DNA from: Bifidobacteriaceae bacterium | GTDB lineage: Bacteria > Actinomycetota > Actinomycetes > Actinomycetales > Bifidobacteriaceae | Reading direction: 5' to 3' | DNA length: 48,385 nucleotides | Assembly: GCA_029227215.1 (NCBI GenBank) | Contig: JAQXZM010000137.1 | Location: 1 to 48,385, forward strand | In this document: piece by piece, positions 1 through 8,730 of the stretch | Position numbering within the stretch: position 1 is the first letter of the stretch | Layout of the letters: each line of letters starts with the position of its first letter | Notes under the pieces: model-generated | What the model saw: the letters and a program-made list of their open reading frames with translations, nothing else | Told to the model about the DNA's origin: nothing | Databases searched by the model: none | Position numbers and translations under genes: made by a program

Positions 1-104
1 GAATCACCGTATGAATCGCGGAATCAGCATCCGAACACGCGCTGATCGCATGCCGACCAGGGCATCAATGGTGCATCGATGTCCTGCACGCGACCCGTTT
101 CCGC

Positions 105-1595
105 TCATTCGCCCTGCGTCCCGTGATACGACGGGTTCGCGGCGAAGCCTTGGAGCGTCATCGTGGGGTTGAACTGCTTCACGCGCTTGTTCACCCCTTT
201 CACAATGAGTGCACGGCGCACGCCGCCGGTTGACATATTCACCGTCACCAGCTCGGCATCGTCGCGGGCGCTGCCGGACGCACCCGGTGCGGTGGAGAAC
301 GCCGTCGCATCGCCGTCGCCGAACCATGCGGCAAGGGCATGATCCTCCGCCCCATCCGTGAACGCTTGTGCGCCATTGACCTCGCTCGTGCGGCCGGTCG
401 TGAGGTTGGTGCGCAACAGCGTGCGCGACGCGGTGAACCAATACAACGCGCCGTCGCTCACCGCGTTGCCGCCCGCGACCGTGGCAGTGGGCACGTCAGC
501 GGTTGCAAGGGCGAACGCCGAGGTGCCGCCGCGCGACAGGGGAGTGGTGGTGTGGCGGTGCGTGGCGGTGTCCCACGAATCCAGCCACAGCGTGACGGTG
601 TCGCTGCTCGATTGCGACGCGGGCGTCTGCGCCATGAGGATGGAGAACACGCCCGCGTTGCATGCTGCAGTGGAGGCGAGCGCGGTCGGCGCTTGGGAGG
701 CGGTCGTGTCGTCGAAAAGCGCTTCGCCCAGCTCGGTCGCCACAGTGTCGGATGCCGTAGTGTCGGTCGTCACAGTGCTTGATGCCTGGGTGGCGGACGC
801 CGAGGCCGCTGCGTCATCGGGCAGTGCAGTGCCGTGGCGGTCGAGCAATGCGCCGTTCGACGCCACATGCAGCAGCGTGTCCGTGGCGCTGCCGTTGGAC
901 GCGCCACCGTTCGTCGAGCCAGCGTCCGATGGGGTTTCGCGTACAAGCGCATAGACGTCATCGCCGCATGCCGCGTAGCCGAGTGTGCTCGTGTCATTCG
1001 AACCGCTCGTGCCCGGCGTGCCGGATGCGTGCGATGTGGTGGCGTTCGCCGTGCCCGTGGCGTAGGTGGTGAGCACTACCGTGGATTGCGCGGTGCCGGA
1101 GGAATACGCCTCGAAGCGCCCGCTGTCGAGTGAAAGGTCCGCCGTCATGCCCAGGCCCTGGATGCTGGATGCCGCGTTCTGCGTGACGGCATTCGTTGCG
1201 CCGCCGGATGCCGTGATGAGCTGCGTGTGGCGGTTGCCGGGGATGAACAGTCCGTCGCGGGTCCAGACTGGCTGCGCGCCATCCAGTGCGTCGGCATCGA
1301 CCAGATGATAACTGCCATCGCCATAGACGAACGCGAGCATACCAGTGCGCTCCCACGGCAGGAACGATCCGCGCTGCGGGGCGAAATACGCTACGCCCAC
1401 GGTGCGGTCGAGGTCGATGCGCGCGATGATGGTCACCCCGCGGTTGAACCATCCCCACGCGATGCCCGCCGCCAGCGCCAGGCACGCCACGATGCCCGCC
1501 GCGATGATACGCCCCACATGTCGTTTGGGCTTCGCCGATGGTGACGCGGGTTGCGGGGCTTGTGATGTGGATTGTGTGTGCGATGAGGTAGACAT
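105..1595 (-). CDS. Membrane-anchored secreted protein of unknown function
   Basis: A 496-residue protein. The start is placed at the ATG (complement 1593-1595, MSTSSHTQ) because the minus strand carries AGAAGGGAACC just upstream; an ATG eight codons earlier has no comparable site. A Ser/Thr/Pro-rich cytoplasmic leader is followed by one hydrophobic segment (IIAAGIVACLALAAGIAWGW, about residues 30-50). The rest is a long extracytoplasmic part rich in Thr, Ser, Ala and Asp with segments such as YGDGSYHLVDADAL and DGLFIPG, which could be beta-propeller blades. No catalytic motif is visible. It is transcribed away from the U32 gene at 1918. I do not recognise the family. Open frames on the opposite strand here are codon-bias shadows. 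Confidence 0.75.
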   Translation of the reverse strand: MSTSSHTQSTSQAPQPASPSAKPKRHVGRIIAAGIVACLALAAGIAWGWFNRGVTIIARIDLDRTVGVAYFAPQRGSFLPWERTGMLAFVYGDGSYHLVDADALDGAQPVWTRDGLFIPGNRHTQLITASGGATNAVTQNAASSIQGLGMTADLSLDSGRFEAYSSGTAQSTVVLTTYATGTANATTSHASGTPGTSGSNDTSTLGYAACGDDVYALVRETPSDAGSTNGGASNGSATDTLLHVASNGALLDRHGTALPDDAAASASATQASSTVTTDTTASDTVATELGEALFDDTTASQAPTALASTAACNAGVFSILMAQTPASQSSSDTVTLWLDSWDTATHRHTTTPLSRGGTSAFALATADVPTATVAGGNAVSDGALYWFTASRTLLRTNLTTGRTSEVNGAQAFTDGAEDHALAAWFGDGDATAFSTAPGASGSARDDAELVTVNMSTGGVRRALIVKGVNKRVKQFNPTMTLQGFAANPSYHGTQGE

Positions 1596-1675
1596 ATCGG
1601 TTCCCTTCTCTGATGCCATTGGATCATCGGTCTGATGTTTCTCATCGTTCCGATGGTTCGGTTGTTGCCTCTGAT

Positions 1676-1741
1676 GGTTGATGGTGTGCAGTCAGCGTTG
1701 CATGGTTGATGCTGTGCACTCGGGTTGATGCTGTACACTCG
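1676..1741. repeat. 19-bp tandem repeat in divergent promoter region
   Basis: Two nearly identical 19-bp units (GGTTGATGCTGTGCACTCG, 1704-1722, then the same with TACAC for TGCAC, 1723-1741) follow a more diverged copy starting near 1676. They lie in the 322-bp space between the divergent genes at 1595 and 1918. Nothing else is obvious in that space. Confidence 0.7.
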
Positions 1742-1917
1742 GCGGGATGCTTCTCTGTATCCCATGATGAAACAATCATACAAAAAAGGTGCGATGCAAG
1801 CACGTTGGGTGCAAGGCGTGGCGGCGGCGCGCGCTTGCTGCCCTGGCGCAACCGTGCGGTAGCATGGTCAACCGCATGAATCGCCGCACGGCCACGTGCA
1901 CAAGCCAAGGAGGAAGC

Positions 1918-3264
1918 ATGGGCGCCCAGACGAACACTGCCATCGCGAGTTACACGAGCGAGACCGCCAAGCCGGTGATTGCACGACGCCGCCGTCCGGA
2001 GGTGCTTGCGCCCGCTGGCAACATGACTGCGTTCAAGGCGGCGGTGGACTTCGGTGCGGACGCCGTGTATTGCTCGGGCAAGATGTTCGGCATGCGGTCC
2101 GCCCCGCGCAACTTCACGCTCGACGAGCTCAAGCAGGCCGCCGAGTACGCGCATGAGCGCGGCGCGCGCATCTACGTGACGTGCAACATCCTGCCCACGA
2201 ATCCCGAGGTCGAAGGCATCCGTGAATACCTGGGGCAGCTCGACCGCGCGGGTGTGGACGCGGTGATCGTGACCGACATGGGTGTCATGATGATGGCGCG
2301 CCAGGTCGCGCCGCGCCTTGAGATCCACATCTCCACCCAGGCGGGCGTCACCAACTACCTCGCTGCCTCCACGCTCCACGACCTGGGCGCCAAGCGCGTG
2401 GTGCTCGCCCGCGAGCTTGCGCTCGAGGACGTGGCGCAGATCCGCGCCCATACGCCCGACGACCTCGACATCGAATGCTTCGTACATGGCTCCATGTGCA
2501 TGGCGTTTTCCGGCCGCTGCCTCATCTCGAACTTCCTCACCGGTCGCTCCGGCAACCATGGCGAATGCGCCCAGCCCTGCCGCTGGCGCTACTCGGTGGT
2601 GGAGGAGAAGCGCCCCGGCCAGTACTTCCCGGTGGAGGAGACCGAAGGCGGCTCCTATATCTTCAACTCGCAGGACATGAACATGCTGCCCCACATCGGC
2701 GAGGTGATCGAGGCGGGCGCCACGAGCCTCAAGATCGAGGGCCGCGCCAAGAGCGCCTACTATGTGGCGGCGATGACGAACGCCTACAAGTGCGCGGTGG
2801 ACGAGTACCTCGCCTGGCGTGACGAATGCACCGCGCGTGGCACGGCCGTGGACCCCACGGCGTTCACGCCGTCCGCATGGCTGCTCGACGAGCCGTTCAA
2901 GGTCTCGCACCGCGACTACTGCACCGGATTTTGGTACCATGACGTGCCTGCCGGGCAGAACGTGGACCGCGGTGGTTACTATCGCGACTGGATCGTGGTG
3001 GGAGACGTCCTGGGTTGGCGGGATGGCCGCGTGACGTTCATCGGCCGCAACAAGATCGTGCCCGGTCAGTCCATCGAAATCCTCCAGCCCGGCGTGCCGC
3101 CCATGCCGCTCACCGTCGCCGACGACATCCGCGATGCGGACGGCATGCACGTGGACGCGGCGAACAACCCCACGCATGTGTTCTCATTGCCATGCACCCA
3201 GCCCGTGGTGCCTGGCGCCGCGCTGCGCACGCGGGCACTCAAGCCTACGCTGAAAGCAGAGTGA
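1918..3264 (+). CDS. trhP: U32 family protein, probable tRNA 5-hydroxyuridine synthesis protein TrhP
   Basis: A 448-residue U32 family protein. The family signature is intact as ECFVHGSMCMAFSGRCLISN, followed by GNHGECAQPCRWRY, which supplies the cysteines that in characterised relatives bind an Fe-S cluster. The N-terminus reads PEVLAPAGNMTAFKAAVDFG. Length and arrangement match E. coli YegQ/TrhP (about 450 residues), which is needed for prephenate-dependent 5-hydroxyuridine formation at the tRNA wobble position. Older annotations call such proteins peptidases or collagenases. The ATG at 1918 is chosen because AGGAGGAAGC precedes it directly; upstream in-frame codons encode Arg/Cys-rich junk. 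A short gap, then its own promoter, separates it from the acyl-CoA synthetase. The TrhP assignment rests on resemblance and could instead be a paralogue such as YhbU. Confidence 0.85.
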   Translation: MGAQTNTAIASYTSETAKPVIARRRRPEVLAPAGNMTAFKAAVDFGADAVYCSGKMFGMRSAPRNFTLDELKQAAEYAHERGARIYVTCNILPTNPEVEGIREYLGQLDRAGVDAVIVTDMGVMMMARQVAPRLEIHISTQAGVTNYLAASTLHDLGAKRVVLARELALEDVAQIRAHTPDDLDIECFVHGSMCMAFSGRCLISNFLTGRSGNHGECAQPCRWRYSVVEEKRPGQYFPVEETEGGSYIFNSQDMNMLPHIGEVIEAGATSLKIEGRAKSAYYVAAMTNAYKCAVDEYLAWRDECTARGTAVDPTAFTPSAWLLDEPFKVSHRDYCTGFWYHDVPAGQNVDRGGYYRDWIVVGDVLGWRDGRVTFIGRNKIVPGQSIEILQPGVPPMPLTVADDIRDADGMHVDAANNPTHVFSLPCTQPVVPGAALRTRALKPTLKAE

Positions 3265-3332
3265 ACCCACGATGGGACGTATTGCAAGGGTTTTGCAAGG
3301 GTTCGCCGCTGCCTTTGGGCATGGCACGTCCT

Positions 3333-3338
3333 TATAAT
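3333..3338 (+). promoter_or_regulatory. Putative -10 element (TATAAT)
   Basis: A consensus TATAAT lies about 65 bp before the acyl-CoA synthetase start in a locally AT-rich stretch. No good -35 hexamer is found at 16-18 bp spacing. A direct repeat TTGCAAGGGTT (x2, around 3280-3303) lies just upstream. Confidence 0.4.
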
Positions 3339-3402
3339 TTGACACGGTAGTAACAATTACGATTGTGGATATTCGCACAGGCAATCCAAGGGAGGAAGTG
3401 CC

Positions 3403-5247
3403 ATGGTCGAGATCGTGAAGCAGACGTCGACAAAGCTGCTCAAGCCTATCGATACCGACAAGAACGTCTTCGATTTGCTCGATGACCGCGTCAAGCGCAC
3501 GCCGGACGAGGAGATCATCCGATACCGCGACGCGGACGGCGCGATGAAGGGACTCACCGGCACCGCGTTCCGCGCCAAGGTGGTGGCGCTCGCCAAGGGC
3601 TTCATCGCCAAGGGCTTCATGCCCGGCGACTCCATCGCCATCCTGGCGAGCACAAGCTGGCAGTGGACGGCGCTCGACTTCGCCATCACGTCCATCGGCT
3701 GCGTGGTCGTGCCCGTCTATGAGACGAACTCGCCCGCCCAGATCAAGACGATCTGCAACGATTCCACCGTCAAGTGCATGATCTGTGGCACTGATACTCA
3801 GCGTGACAAGGTCATGGGCGTCAAGGACGAGTGCCCCACGCTGCGCGACATCTACGTGCTCGCCACCGGCGCCATCGACGCCATCTGCGAGCTCGGGGAG
3901 GGCGTGAGCGACGAGGAGTTCGAGGAGCGCCGCCGCGCCACGCATGGCGACGTGCTCGCCACAATCGTCTACACGTCCGGCTCCACCGGCACGCCCAAGG
4001 GCATCGAGCTGACGCACGCGAACTTCCTCTTCCCCGTGTATTCCGGCTTCCAGTACATGCCGGAGTTCACGCTGGGCCCTGACCAGGCGATGTGGCTGTT
4101 CCTGCCGCTCGCGCATGTGTTTGCCCGCTACATGCAGTTCATCTGCATCGCCGGCAACGTGCAGCTGGGCCTGGGCTCGAACTTCAAGACGATCATCAAG
4201 GACTTCCAGGACTCCAAGCCCACGCTCATCCTCGCCGTGCCGCGCGTGTTCGAGAAGGTCTACAACGCCGCCTCGCAGCGCGCCGGCACCGGTTTCAAGG
4301 GCCGTCTGTTCAACCGCGCCGCCGTCACCGCCCGTGACTGGAGCCGCGCGCAGCAAGCCGGCACGAAGCTGCCGCTGGGCGAGCGCATCCGCTACAACGT
4401 ATACAAGAAGGTCGTGTACAGCAAGATCATCGACGTGTTCGGCGGTCGCGCGGAACGCGCCATCTCCGGCGGCGCCGCCATCGCGCCGGACCTGTCGCAC
4501 TTCTTCAACGGCATCGGCATGCCGCTGCTCGAGGGCTACGGCATGACGGAGACCACCGGCCCGTGCTCGGTGAGCCCGTTCCATGGCTACAAGATCGGCA
4601 CGATCGGCCTGCCCCTCAACGGCATGACGTTCGGCATCGCCAAGCCCGAGCCTGGCGCCGACTACGGCGAGCTGCTCGTCAAGAGCCCGTCCGTGTGCCG
4701 CGGCTACCACAACCATCCCGAGCTCACCGAGCAGCAGATCACCGATGGCTGGCTGCACACCGGCGACCTCGCCGTCAGCGACGACGATGGCTTCACCGAG
4801 CTCAAGGGCCGCAAGAAGGACATCATCATCACCGCCGGCGGCAAGAACGTCTCGCCGGGCGAGCTCGAAGCCGCCGTGATGAAGAGCGAGATCGTGGACC
4901 AGTGCCTCGTGATCGGCGACGGCAAGCCGTTCGTCGCCGCCCTCGTGACGCTCGACCTCGATGGCGTCAACGACTGGCTCGCCACCCAGGGCGGCGAACC
5001 GGTCAAGGATCTCGAAGAGGCGGCGAAGAACCCCGCCGTGCACGCCGAAGTGGAGCGCCTGGTGGACGCTGCCAACAGCCAGGTCTCCCGCGCCGAGTCG
5101 ATCCGTGAGTTCCGCATCCTGCCCGACGTGTGGAGCGTGCAGAACGAGATGCTCACCCCGAGCCTCAAGGCCCGTCGCAACGTCATCGTGGAGCATTACC
5201 GCAAGCTCATCGACACCGACATCTACATCCCGCGCAAGAACAAGTAG
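3403..5247 (+). CDS. Long-chain fatty acid--CoA ligase (AMP-binding)
   Basis: A 614-residue ANL-superfamily enzyme that activates fatty acids to acyl-CoA through an acyl-adenylate. The ATP/AMP P-loop is YTSGSTGTPKGIELTH (about residues 189-204), the A5 motif is GYGMTETTGPCS, and the hinge region reads GWLHTGDLA and LKGRKKDIIITAGGKN, with the C-terminal lysine-bearing lid. The pattern (long insert FNGIGMPLLEGYGMTE, C-terminal KARRNVIVEHYRKLID) fits the FadD15/long-chain type rather than acetyl-CoA synthetase. The start follows GGGAGGAAGTGCC. It is monocistronic: a -10 lies upstream and a strong hairpin downstream at 5283-5320. Full length and intact. Confidence 0.93.
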   Translation: MVEIVKQTSTKLLKPIDTDKNVFDLLDDRVKRTPDEEIIRYRDADGAMKGLTGTAFRAKVVALAKGFIAKGFMPGDSIAILASTSWQWTALDFAITSIGCVVVPVYETNSPAQIKTICNDSTVKCMICGTDTQRDKVMGVKDECPTLRDIYVLATGAIDAICELGEGVSDEEFEERRRATHGDVLATIVYTSGSTGTPKGIELTHANFLFPVYSGFQYMPEFTLGPDQAMWLFLPLAHVFARYMQFICIAGNVQLGLGSNFKTIIKDFQDSKPTLILAVPRVFEKVYNAASQRAGTGFKGRLFNRAAVTARDWSRAQQAGTKLPLGERIRYNVYKKVVYSKIIDVFGGRAERAISGGAAIAPDLSHFFNGIGMPLLEGYGMTETTGPCSVSPFHGYKIGTIGLPLNGMTFGIAKPEPGADYGELLVKSPSVCRGYHNHPELTEQQITDGWLHTGDLAVSDDDGFTELKGRKKDIIITAGGKNVSPGELEAAVMKSEIVDQCLVIGDGKPFVAALVTLDLDGVNDWLATQGGEPVKDLEEAAKNPAVHAEVERLVDAANSQVSRAESIREFRILPDVWSVQNEMLTPSLKARRNVIVEHYRKLIDTDIYIPRKNK

Positions 5248-5282
5248 CCCCGCACCGTGATGGCGCGGCATAAGTAATACAT

Positions 5283-5320
5283 ATAGGCACGGCGGCGCAT
5301 GCAAGCGTCGCCGTGCCTAT
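5283..5320 (+). terminator. Hairpin terminator after acyl-CoA synthetase
   Basis: Perfect 12-bp arms (ATAGGCACGGCG / CGCCGTGCCTAT) enclose a 14-nt loop, 35 bp after the stop codon. The following sequence is only moderately T-rich (CGTGTCTTCC). Confidence 0.8.
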
Positions 5321-5412
5321 CGTGTCTTCCAGATCACAGGAAAGCCTTCAATCCCCAAGGTCCTTCGGATGCCTCGGGGCATGCATGGGCATCATGAGAA
5401 TGGAGGACGCGC

Positions 5413-6672
5413 ATGACGGCAGCAACAGCAGCACAATCGGTAGCACAGGCAGCGGCACAATCGGCAGCACAGCCAGCACAGGGGAACGGCACGGACCTTT
5501 CCGACCTGCTCGCCGACCGCGTCGCCGCGATCCCCTCCAACCCCTTCGCCCAGGCGGACGCGCGCGTGGCGAAGGCGCTCGCCGCTGGCAAGCCGGTCAT
5601 CAACCTCGCCAAGGGCAACCCGGACGGCGAACCGCCGCAGTTCATGCAGGACGTCGTCGCCCAGGCGGCGCGCGAATCCGTCAACTTCAAGTACTCGCCG
5701 TTCGATGGCAAGCCCGAGTACCTCGCCGCCATCGCCTCGTGGTACCGCACGCAGCATGGCGTGACCATCGACCCCAAGACCCAGCTGCTCGCCGTCGCCG
5801 GCGCGTCCGTGGGCATCTCCGAGGTCATCCAGACGCTCATCAACAAAGACGACCTCGTGGTGCTCGTGGGGCCGTACTACCCGCAGTACGAGGGTTCCAC
5901 CGCCGTCGTGCAGGGCCGCATCCACGTGGTGCCCACCGACGAGGCGCACGGGTTCCTTCCCGACCTCGACGCGGTGCCCGCTGCCGTGTGGGACGAGGCG
6001 AAGCTGCTCATCCTCAACTACCCGAACAATCCCACCGGCGCCGTGGCGACACCCGAGTTCTTCGCCACCGCCGTGCGCCTGGCACACGAGCATCACTTCG
6101 TCATCATGAACGACTTCGCCTACGCGGGCATCGGCTTCGACGGCGAGCCGCCCATCAGCCTGCTCGAGACGCCGGGCGCCATCGACGTGAGCGTGGAACT
6201 GGGGTCGCTCTCCAAGATGTATATGGTCGCCGGATGGCGCGGCGGCTTCGTCTCGGGCAACGCACAGGTGCTCAAGGCGCTGAAGTCCGTGCACCAGCAG
6301 ACGAGCATCCTCATGTCGTCCATCGTGCAGGTGGCGGGCGCCGCCGGCCTGAACTCCGACCAGTCCACGGTGCGCACGCTCGCCGCACGCTACCGCGACC
6401 GCTACCACACGCTGCGCGACGGGCTCGCGGAGGCGGGCCTGCGTCTCGCGCCAGCGCATGGCGGCCTGTTCGCCTGGCTTGCGGTGCCCCAAGGGTGGAA
6501 CGACGAGGACTTCGCCGTGTGGCTGCTCGACCAGGCGAATGTCGCCGTGATCCCTGGATCGGATTTCGGGCCCACGGGCGCCGGTTATGTGCGTTTCAGC
6601 CTGCTCGAACCCGCCTCCACCCTCGCCGAAGCGGCGCGCCGTATCGCGCAGGCGCGCGGCACCGCGTGGTGA
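5413..6672 (+). CDS. PLP-dependent class I/II aminotransferase
   Basis: A 419-residue fold-type I aminotransferase. Visible motifs: LAKGNPDGEPP near the N-terminus, LLILNYPNNPTG, DFAYAGIGFDG, and SLSKMYMVAGWRGGFVSGN with the Schiff-base lysine at residue 268. These are typical of the aspartate/alanine/LL-DAP-type aminotransferases of Actinobacteria; the substrate cannot be read from sequence. The first 30 residues are an Ala/Gln-rich repeat (TAATAAQSVAQAAAQSAAQ) before the conserved part, a slippage-prone extension seen also at DNA level as CAGCACA-type repeats. The start follows ATGGAGGACGCGC. A 141-bp gap separates it from the PanE-like gene downstream; they could be co-transcribed. Confidence 0.9.
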   Translation: MTAATAAQSVAQAAAQSAAQPAQGNGTDLSDLLADRVAAIPSNPFAQADARVAKALAAGKPVINLAKGNPDGEPPQFMQDVVAQAARESVNFKYSPFDGKPEYLAAIASWYRTQHGVTIDPKTQLLAVAGASVGISEVIQTLINKDDLVVLVGPYYPQYEGSTAVVQGRIHVVPTDEAHGFLPDLDAVPAAVWDEAKLLILNYPNNPTGAVATPEFFATAVRLAHEHHFVIMNDFAYAGIGFDGEPPISLLETPGAIDVSVELGSLSKMYMVAGWRGGFVSGNAQVLKALKSVHQQTSILMSSIVQVAGAAGLNSDQSTVRTLAARYRDRYHTLRDGLAEAGLRLAPAHGGLFAWLAVPQGWNDEDFAVWLLDQANVAVIPGSDFGPTGAGYVRFSLLEPASTLAEAARRIAQARGTAW

Positions 6673-6813
6673 TCGCAGCGGAGCCTGGCATATCAGGGCC
6701 CAGCAGATCAACCCACCAATTCGCACACCAACCACCAACAATCACGCATCAACCACACAACAACTACACAGCAATCACATACGGAAAGAACGCATACGGG
6801 AAAGGCAAGTATC

Positions 6814-7875
6814 ATGGCAGATCTCACATACGCAGTCATCGGGGCGGGCGGCATGGGCACGCAGTTCGGCGTGCTCCTCCAGGAATTCGCTGGCAAACAC
6901 GTCGACTTCATCGACACCTGGGGCGCGAACGTCGCCAAGGTGCGCGAGCAGGGCGGCTACTACGTCTCGCAGGACGAGAAGGACCGCCATTTCGTGCCGG
7001 CGCGCATCTACACGCCCGAGGAGTACACGGGCGACCCGGACGTGTGGATCGTGTTCGTCAAGCAGGTGCAGCTGGACGTGGTGCTGCGCCGCTGCGCGCA
7101 CCTGTTCCGCAAGCACCAGGTCGTGTTCTCCGCGATGAACGGCTACGGCCACTTCGAGAAGATCAACGCCTACTTCCCGGCGGACCACATCTACGGCGGC
7201 ACGGCGCTCATCGGCGCGGTCGTCTACGGCCCCGGCGACATCAACTTCACCGGTGGCGCCACCGCCAAGGCGATGAACCTGTGCTCGTTCGACCCCGCCA
7301 TCGCCGCGCGCGGCGCGGAAGGCGCGCCCGAGGTGGAGAAGCAGATCTTCGATGACTTCACGAAGGCGACGCTCAACCCCACGATCGTCGACAACTTCCA
7401 GGGCATGTGCCTGGCGAAGGTGGTGTTCAACTCCGTGCTCAACACGCTGTGCACGATGTACCAGATCCGCTTCGGCGAGTTCGCCGCGCACCCCGCCGCC
7501 AAGTGGCTCACTGAAAGCCTGGTGGACGAGGCCTACACGGCCGCCGAGAAGGCGGGCATCCCGCTGCTGGGCACGCGCGAGACCGAGGTTGCCACGATCT
7601 TGCACACCGCGGGCGTGGCGCATCCGCTCCACTACCCGTCCATGTACCAGGACCTCACCACTGGCCGGCCCACCGAGGTGGATTACATCAACGGCTACAT
7701 CGCCAAGCTCGGCCGCGAGCACGGCTACGTGTGCAAGCTCCACGAGTTCGTGACCCAGGAACTCCACCTCGCTGAGCATGCCTTCGCCATCCACAACCCC
7801 GAGATCGCCGCCGCGGCGAAGAAGGAAGCCGACGCCGTCGCCGCCGTGGCCCCACTGCCCGTGGAAGCGGAGTAG
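6814..7875 (+). CDS. Ketopantoate reductase family protein (PanE/ApbA)
   Basis: A 353-residue NAD(P)-dependent reductase. The N-terminal Rossmann fingerprint is AVIGAGGMGTQFG, followed by VWIVFVKQVQ and FSAMNGYGHFE in place of the usual 'KxxQ...QNG' region. The C-terminal helical domain contains CLAKVVFNSVLNTLCTMYQ with the catalytic-type lysine and asparagine. HPLHYPSMYQDLTTGRPTEVDYINGYI is a long C-terminal family motif (given here in part). PanE reduces 2-dehydropantoate to pantoate for CoA synthesis, but many paralogues have other 2-oxoacid substrates, so I do not give a symbol. The start follows GGGAAAGGCAAGTATC. The 140-bp gap before it is strikingly A/C-rich (CCAACCACCAACAATC). It ends with the hairpin at 7982-8009. 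Confidence 0.88.
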   Translation: MADLTYAVIGAGGMGTQFGVLLQEFAGKHVDFIDTWGANVAKVREQGGYYVSQDEKDRHFVPARIYTPEEYTGDPDVWIVFVKQVQLDVVLRRCAHLFRKHQVVFSAMNGYGHFEKINAYFPADHIYGGTALIGAVVYGPGDINFTGGATAKAMNLCSFDPAIAARGAEGAPEVEKQIFDDFTKATLNPTIVDNFQGMCLAKVVFNSVLNTLCTMYQIRFGEFAAHPAAKWLTESLVDEAYTAAEKAGIPLLGTRETEVATILHTAGVAHPLHYPSMYQDLTTGRPTEVDYINGYIAKLGREHGYVCKLHEFVTQELHLAEHAFAIHNPEIAAAAKKEADAVAAVAPLPVEAE

Positions 7876-7981
7876 GGCAGCAGTCGAGAGCAGCGGGATA
7901 GGCGGCGCGGACCGAATAGGCCGGGTGGAGGCCGCACCGTTTCGGATTCCATCGCCATTCCTCGGATGCTGTTTCGCAAAT

Positions 7982-8009
7982 CCTCACGAATTGTGAAAGA
8001 TTCGTGAGG
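7982..8009 (+). terminator. Hairpin terminator after panE-like gene
   Basis: Perfect 10-bp arms (CCTCACGAAT / ATTCGTGAGG) with loop TGTGAAAG, followed by GTTTCTGCGTTTT. It lies about 105 bp after the stop codon. A run of eight G follows at 8024-8031. Confidence 0.8.
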
Positions 8010-8040
8010 GTTTCTGCGTTTTCGGGGGGGGCAATCGTGC

Positions 8041-8058
8041 ACGAACTACACTGTTCGT
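8041..8058. promoter_or_regulatory. Palindromic operator candidate overlapping a -10
   Basis: ACGAAC-TACACT-GTTCGT is a perfect 6-bp inverted repeat whose spacer (TACACT) itself resembles a -10 hexamer, 50 bp before the gene at 8104. It resembles actinobacterial LexA boxes (CGAAC-N4-GTTCG) but the spacer is six, not four. Binding protein unknown. Confidence 0.45.
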
Positions 8059-8103
8059 AACAAGCGCGAACGAAGTGACGCGCCAGAGTAATCGGGGGAA
8101 CCA

Positions 8104-8730
8104 ATGGAATCCGTGAACCGTTCTCACAGGAGCAATGCAGGCAGGAATACAGCGGACGAAGCATCGTCCTCGCCCACCGTTTCGCGCGGCTCTCAGCGCA
8201 CGAAGCGCAATGGCATGGCGTGGATCGCGCTGGCGTGCGTGATCGCGCTGGTGCTTGTGGGCGGCATCGCGGGAGCCGCCGCGGGGTATCACCGGTGGTG
8301 CGAGCGGGTGACGCCATCGTTCGTGGACGTGCCCGCCGCGCTGCAGCAAAGCGGCAAGGATGATTGGGGCTCGTATTCCACGAAGCTTGCCGTCGACCTT
8401 GACGGGCAGGCGCACGCGTTGAAGGCGACGTATGACGATCCGGCAGAGGCGCTTGCGAATTTCGAAGACGACCATCAGATCATCTCCTACCTGCGCGGGC
8501 GGTATGATTTGCCGCAATTCGACGAGACGAGCCTCGACCAGTACCGCTCCGCCGCGGCGACACAGGACCGGGACGCCGCGCCTAGCTGGTATGCGGAAGA
8601 ACTGACCGAGTTCATGGCGTTCACCGACCGTTATGGCGCCGACGCGAGCAATGCCGAAGCCGTGCAGTACATGCAGTGCAAGACCGCCTCGCGGCTGAAG
8701 AACGATTCCACGTTCATGAACTGGGGCTGA
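8104..8730 (+). CDS. Small membrane-anchored protein of unknown function
   Basis: A 208-residue protein. About 38 polar, basic residues are followed by one transmembrane helix (AWIALACVIALVLVGGIAGA, about 39-60) and a soluble outside domain of about 145 residues, acidic and rich in Asp, Ala, Tyr and Gln (for example DDHQIISYLRGRYDLPQFD). No signal peptidase site, lipobox or catalytic motif is seen. The start follows ATCGGGGGAACCA. A palindrome with an embedded -10 lies just upstream. It is a single-gene unit between the hairpin at 7982 and the metQ leader. I do not recognise the family. Confidence 0.75.
   Translation: MESVNRSHRSNAGRNTADEASSSPTVSRGSQRTKRNGMAWIALACVIALVLVGGIAGAAAGYHRWCERVTPSFVDVPAALQQSGKDDWGSYSTKLAVDLDGQAHALKATYDDPAEALANFEDDHQIISYLRGRYDLPQFDETSLDQYRSAAATQDRDAAPSWYAEELTEFMAFTDRYGADASNAEAVQYMQCKTASRLKNDSTFMNWG

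Noticed and set aside
339-1635. Several plus-strand open frames opposite the gene at 105-1595
   Set aside because: They are Arg/Ala/Val-rich, overlap each other and lack ribosome binding sites; they follow from codon bias of the minus-strand gene.
1642-3177. Long minus-strand frame opposite the U32 gene (and similar ones opposite 3403-5247, 5413-6672, 9275-10300 and 10419-11570)
   Set aside because: His/Arg/Val-rich antisense frames typical of high-GC genes; the plus-strand products have full family motifs.
5313-7355. A 680-codon plus frame spanning the aminotransferase and reductase genes
   Set aside because: Arg/Gly/Pro/Ala-rich shadow in the +2 frame; both underlying genes are complete with good starts.
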